Source: Flavobacteriaceae bacterium
GTDB taxonomy: Bacteria > Bacteroidota > Bacteroidia > Flavobacteriales > Flavobacteriaceae
DNA: 6,615 bases
Reading direction: 5' to 3'
NCBI GenBank assembly: GCA_014763515.1
Contig: JACXVH010000095.1
Location: 1-6,615 of the forward strand
This document shows, piece after piece, positions 5,279 to 6,615 of the stretch. The notes beneath the pieces are model-generated. The model did no database searches, was not told where the DNA came from, and saw only the letters and a list, made by a program, of their open reading frames with translations. Position numbers and translations under genes: made by a program. Within the stretch, counting starts at the first letter, position 1, and each line of letters begins with the position of its first letter.

Positions 5279-5286
5279 TATATTTG
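5279..5286 (+). promoter_or_regulatory. Promoter -7 box of the small-RNA locus
   Basis: TATATTTG matches TAnnTTTG exactly, 5 bp after the stop of the HTH gene. The upstream region has no clear TTTG element at the right distance, so the promoter may be weak or activated. The expected transcription start is near 5291-5296. Confidence 0.55.
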
Positions 5287-5290
5287 CAAA

Positions 5291-5349
5291 GTCAGGCTCG
5301 TGAGTCGGGCAACACTAAGGCGTATAGTAAACATATTATACGCCTTTTT
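5291..5349 (+). ncRNA. Candidate small RNA of about 60 nt
   Basis: A promoter box at 5279-5286 is followed within about 60 nt by a terminator stem AAGGCGTATA (5317-5326) with TATACGCCTT (5337-5346) and a T run (5345-5349). Between them is a GC-richer stretch, CAGGCTCGTGAGTCGGGC, around the dyad CTCGTGAG, unlike the AT-rich surroundings. No open reading frame with a start codon fits inside. It lies just past the HTH gene, where packaging genes would be expected. Role unknown: a regulatory RNA, or a packaging or recombination site, are both possible. Confidence 0.5.
5317..5349 (+). terminator. Terminator of the small-RNA locus
   Basis: A 10-bp perfect stem, AAGGCGTATA with TATACGCCTT, a 10-nt loop, and five T at 5345-5349. 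It also ends any transcript of the HTH gene. It is the last phage-like signal before the host genes. Confidence 0.75.
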
Positions 5350-5350
5350 A

Positions 5351-5543
5351 ATTTGTATTGAAAACACTTTTAAATAGCACTTAAAAAGTGTTATATATTT
5401 CTCAAAAAAAGGCACATTTCGTTTTAGGAAATGGAACATTTTAATTTTGCGATTATATAATCTCAATCCTCCAGATTTTATAAGAATAATATTATTTAAC
5501 TTAACACTAACACCCATATATTGTGTTCCTGTAAACGATAGCA
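5351..5543. other. Junction region between element and host
   Basis: No gene that I can support. A 9-bp hairpin, AACACTTTT (5363-5371) with AAAAGTGTT (5384-5392), lies near its left side. TAATTTTG at 5442-5449 fits a -7 box but has no partner element and no gene after it. The right border of the phage-derived DNA should lie in this stretch, since phage features end before it and a leftward host gene starts just after it. I could not find a direct repeat marking an attachment site. Confidence 0.45.
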
Positions 5544-5558
5544 CGGATTACAAATCCG
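5544..5558. repeat. REP-like hairpin CGGATT-ACA-AATCCG
   Basis: A perfect 6-bp stem with a 3-nt loop, 6 bp after the stop of the leftward gene at 5565. Hairpins with this GGATTACAAATCC core are familiar as dispersed repeats in Flavobacteriaceae genomes (recalled, not searched). It may also stop transcription arriving from the host side. Confidence 0.55.
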
Positions 5559-5564
5559 CACAAA

Positions 5565-5992
5565 TTATAAATTCTCAATCAACTGTTCAACTTCCTCTTT
5601 CTGTTTAGCATATTTTTTTTGCAAATCAGAACCTTCTTCCATTCGGTTGTAATATTCTAATGCTTTGTTGCCAAATGCTTTTTGTTGAAATAGCGATAAT
5701 TCAGGAATTAAAGGAAACTCTTTGTGAAACAAATTCTCATAATACGCTTGAAATTCGCGTTCATTTTTATCTTCAACTTTATACTTTTCCGATTTCTGTT
5801 TTACATGCAACATTTCATGTGCTAATAAATTCAACATCAAGAATAATGGAAATTCAAATGCATTTGCTGGTAATCTAATTACTTGTTTACTTCCGATTAC
5901 TCCATTTGTTGTTAACAGAATAAAACTTGGTTCGTTAAGCCTAATTGCGCAAAACCTTTTATTGTTTTTTCTATTTCAGAAAGTGCAATCAT
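5565..5992 (-). pseudogene. Frameshifted HExxH metallopeptidase-like protein
   Basis: Leftward. The ATG at 5992 opens MIALSEIEKTIKGFAQ, and the reading then has to move by one base near 5945-5950 (a one-base loss after CAATT) to enter a long frame running to the TAA at 5565. Joined, it makes about 142 residues. The second part has strand-like sequence (RLNEPSFILLTTNGVIG), then NLLAHEMLHVKQ with an HExxH zinc motif, then NEREFQAYYE, whose Glu could be the third ligand. The C-terminus is a Glu/Lys-rich helix. The frame is open 75 bp further upstream, to a stop at 6065-6067, but has no start there. It may be a true pseudogene or a sequencing error. A shorter product from the TTG or ATG near 5840 would keep the zinc motif. 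It lies downstream of the S9 peptidase on the same strand. Confidence 0.6.
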
Positions 5993-6045
5993 TTTTGAAC
6001 CGCTAAATGTGAAAAATAGCCCCGATTGAGGTTTTGTTGAAGCTC

Positions 6046-6092
6046 TTTTATTTGTTTTGAGTTCTCAACTCTGCTCGAACTGACAAATAAAA
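6046..6092. repeat. REP-like imperfect palindrome
   Basis: The outer 10-bp arms TTTTATTTGT (6046-6055) and ACAAATAAAA (6083-6092) are perfect complements. An inner pair AGTTC (6060-6064) and GAACT (6077-6081) extends the stem. The inner part, around CTCAACTCTGCTCGAACT, resembles dispersed Flavobacterium repeats that I recall but cannot search. A further ACAAATA/TATTTGT pair (6083-6089, 6114-6120) offers an alternative fold. The region 5993-6180 holds no other gene. Confidence 0.55.
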
Positions 6093-6149
6093 AGCGACTA
6101 CCGAAAGCGGGACTATTTGTGTTTGAATTTTGATTTTGTGCTTTTAAAG

Positions 6150-6170
6150 AATCTGAAACAAGTTCAGATT
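6150..6170. repeat. Inverted repeat after the S9 peptidase gene
   Basis: AATCTGAA (6150-6157), loop ACAAG, TTCAGATT (6163-6170): a perfect 8-bp stem beginning 10 bp past the stop of the leftward peptidase gene. The core resembles the common flavobacterial CTGAACTTGTTTCAG repeat. It has no good T run, so as a terminator it would be weak. Confidence 0.55.
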
Positions 6171-6180
6171 GACAGAACTA

Positions 6181-6615
6181 TTACAAAGTTTCTTTTAGCC
6201 ATTTAAAAAATTCGCGTTGCCAAACGATTCCGTTTTGTGGTTGTAAAACCCAATGGTTTTCTTCTGGAAAATATAGTAATCGACTTTTAATCCCTTTTAG
6301 TTGTGCCGCTTGAAAAGCTTCTAAAGCTTGTCCAATTGGTACGCGGTAATCTTTTCCACCTTGAACAATAAGAATGGGTGTGTTCCAATTGTTTACTAAG
6401 TTAATTGGATTGAATTCATTATACGTTTTTTGAGCAGCTTTGTTTTCGGTTTCCCAATATGCGCCTCCCATGTCCCAATTTGAGAAGAAAACTTCTTCGG
6501 TGGTACCATACATACTTTGTAAATTGAAAATACCATCGTGTGCAATAAACGATTTAAAGCGATTGTTGTGAATTCCTGCTAAATAGAATACTGAATAGCC
6601 GCCATAACTTGCACC
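6181..6615 (-). CDS. S9-family (prolyl oligopeptidase-like) peptidase, C-terminal part
   Basis: Partial: the gene enters from the right edge and only its last 144 residues are here. They are the core of the alpha/beta-hydrolase domain. The fragment opens with GASYGGY, the G-x-S-x-G-G-Y nucleophile motif (Ser at fragment residue 3), then IAHDGIFNLQSMYG, NPINLVNNWNTPILIVQGGKDYRVP with the acid Asp at about 89, and FPEENHWVLQP with the catalytic His at about 121. So the Ser-Asp-His triad is complete. The end (WQREFFKWLKETL) is the usual C-terminus for S9 acylaminoacyl or dipeptidyl peptidase-like enzymes, which cleave short peptides, often in the periplasm. The missing part should hold the beta-propeller. 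An ordinary chromosomal gene, not phage-derived. Confidence 0.9.
   Translation of the reverse strand, partial: GASYGGYSVFYLAGIHNNRFKSFIAHDGIFNLQSMYGTTEEVFFSNWDMGGAYWETENKAAQKTYNEFNPINLVNNWNTPILIVQGGKDYRVPIGQALEAFQAAQLKGIKSRLLYFPEENHWVLQPQNGIVWQREFFKWLKETL

Noticed and set aside
5221..5544. Leftward 107-codon frame across the small-RNA locus and the junction
   Set aside because: It overlaps the HTH gene 3' end and the terminator, has no recognisable domain, and its composition looks like chance. I could not support it as a gene.
5660..5878. Rightward 72-codon frame
   Set aside because: It is the complement of the HExxH gene and has no domain.
6065..6180. Upstream coding extension of the HExxH gene
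   Set aside because: Frames are open here but without start codons, and the sequence consists mostly of palindromic repeats. The reading is probably accidental.

Overview
The window looks like a flavobacterium-type (Bacteroidota) chromosome carrying part of a prophage or phage-derived island. The DNA is very AT-rich, at least three promoter-like sites match the Bacteroidota form TTTG-N(17-19)-TAnnTTTG, and almost no gene has a purine-rich ribosome binding site. The right end holds ordinary chromosomal genes: the 3' part of an S9-family peptidase and a frameshifted HExxH protein, separated by REP-like hairpins.

Layout. Positions 1-833 hold no recognisable gene. This stretch has a rho-independent terminator (105-129), two direct-repeat copies of about 220 bp (215-433 and 569-790, about 92% identical by hand alignment), and four clusters of a 12-bp unit related to GTTGGGTTTACA before, between and after them. 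A lysogeny switch follows: a leftward XRE-type repressor (834-1184) and a rightward Cro-like protein (1255-1476), with divergent promoters that overlap in the space between them. A rightward set of small genes follows: 1598-1909 and 1912-2127 (unknown), 2127-2420 (helix-turn-helix, terminase-small-subunit-like in build), then after a hairpin 2555-2773, 2763-2942 and 2911-3036. The last two appear to be one roughly 90-residue protein split at an A8 tract.

The head module is a ClpP-type prohead protease fused to a scaffold-like C-terminus (3068-4129), followed by an HK97-like major capsid protein (4147-5025) and a strong hairpin. A 60-residue HTH-like protein (5092-5274) comes next. After it lies a promoter plus a terminator that would make a small RNA of about 60 nt (about 5291-5349).

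No portal, large terminase, tail, replication or integrase gene is visible. Phage-like content stops at about 5350, and the leftward host genes start at 5565. The element is therefore either a prophage cut short on the right or a compact capsid-encoding satellite whose other genes lie left of the window. The sequence alone does not decide between these. The parts most worth a second look are the iteron-like repeats at 179-820, the small-RNA locus at 5279-5349, the A8 split gene, and the protease-scaffold plus capsid pair without packaging or tail genes.
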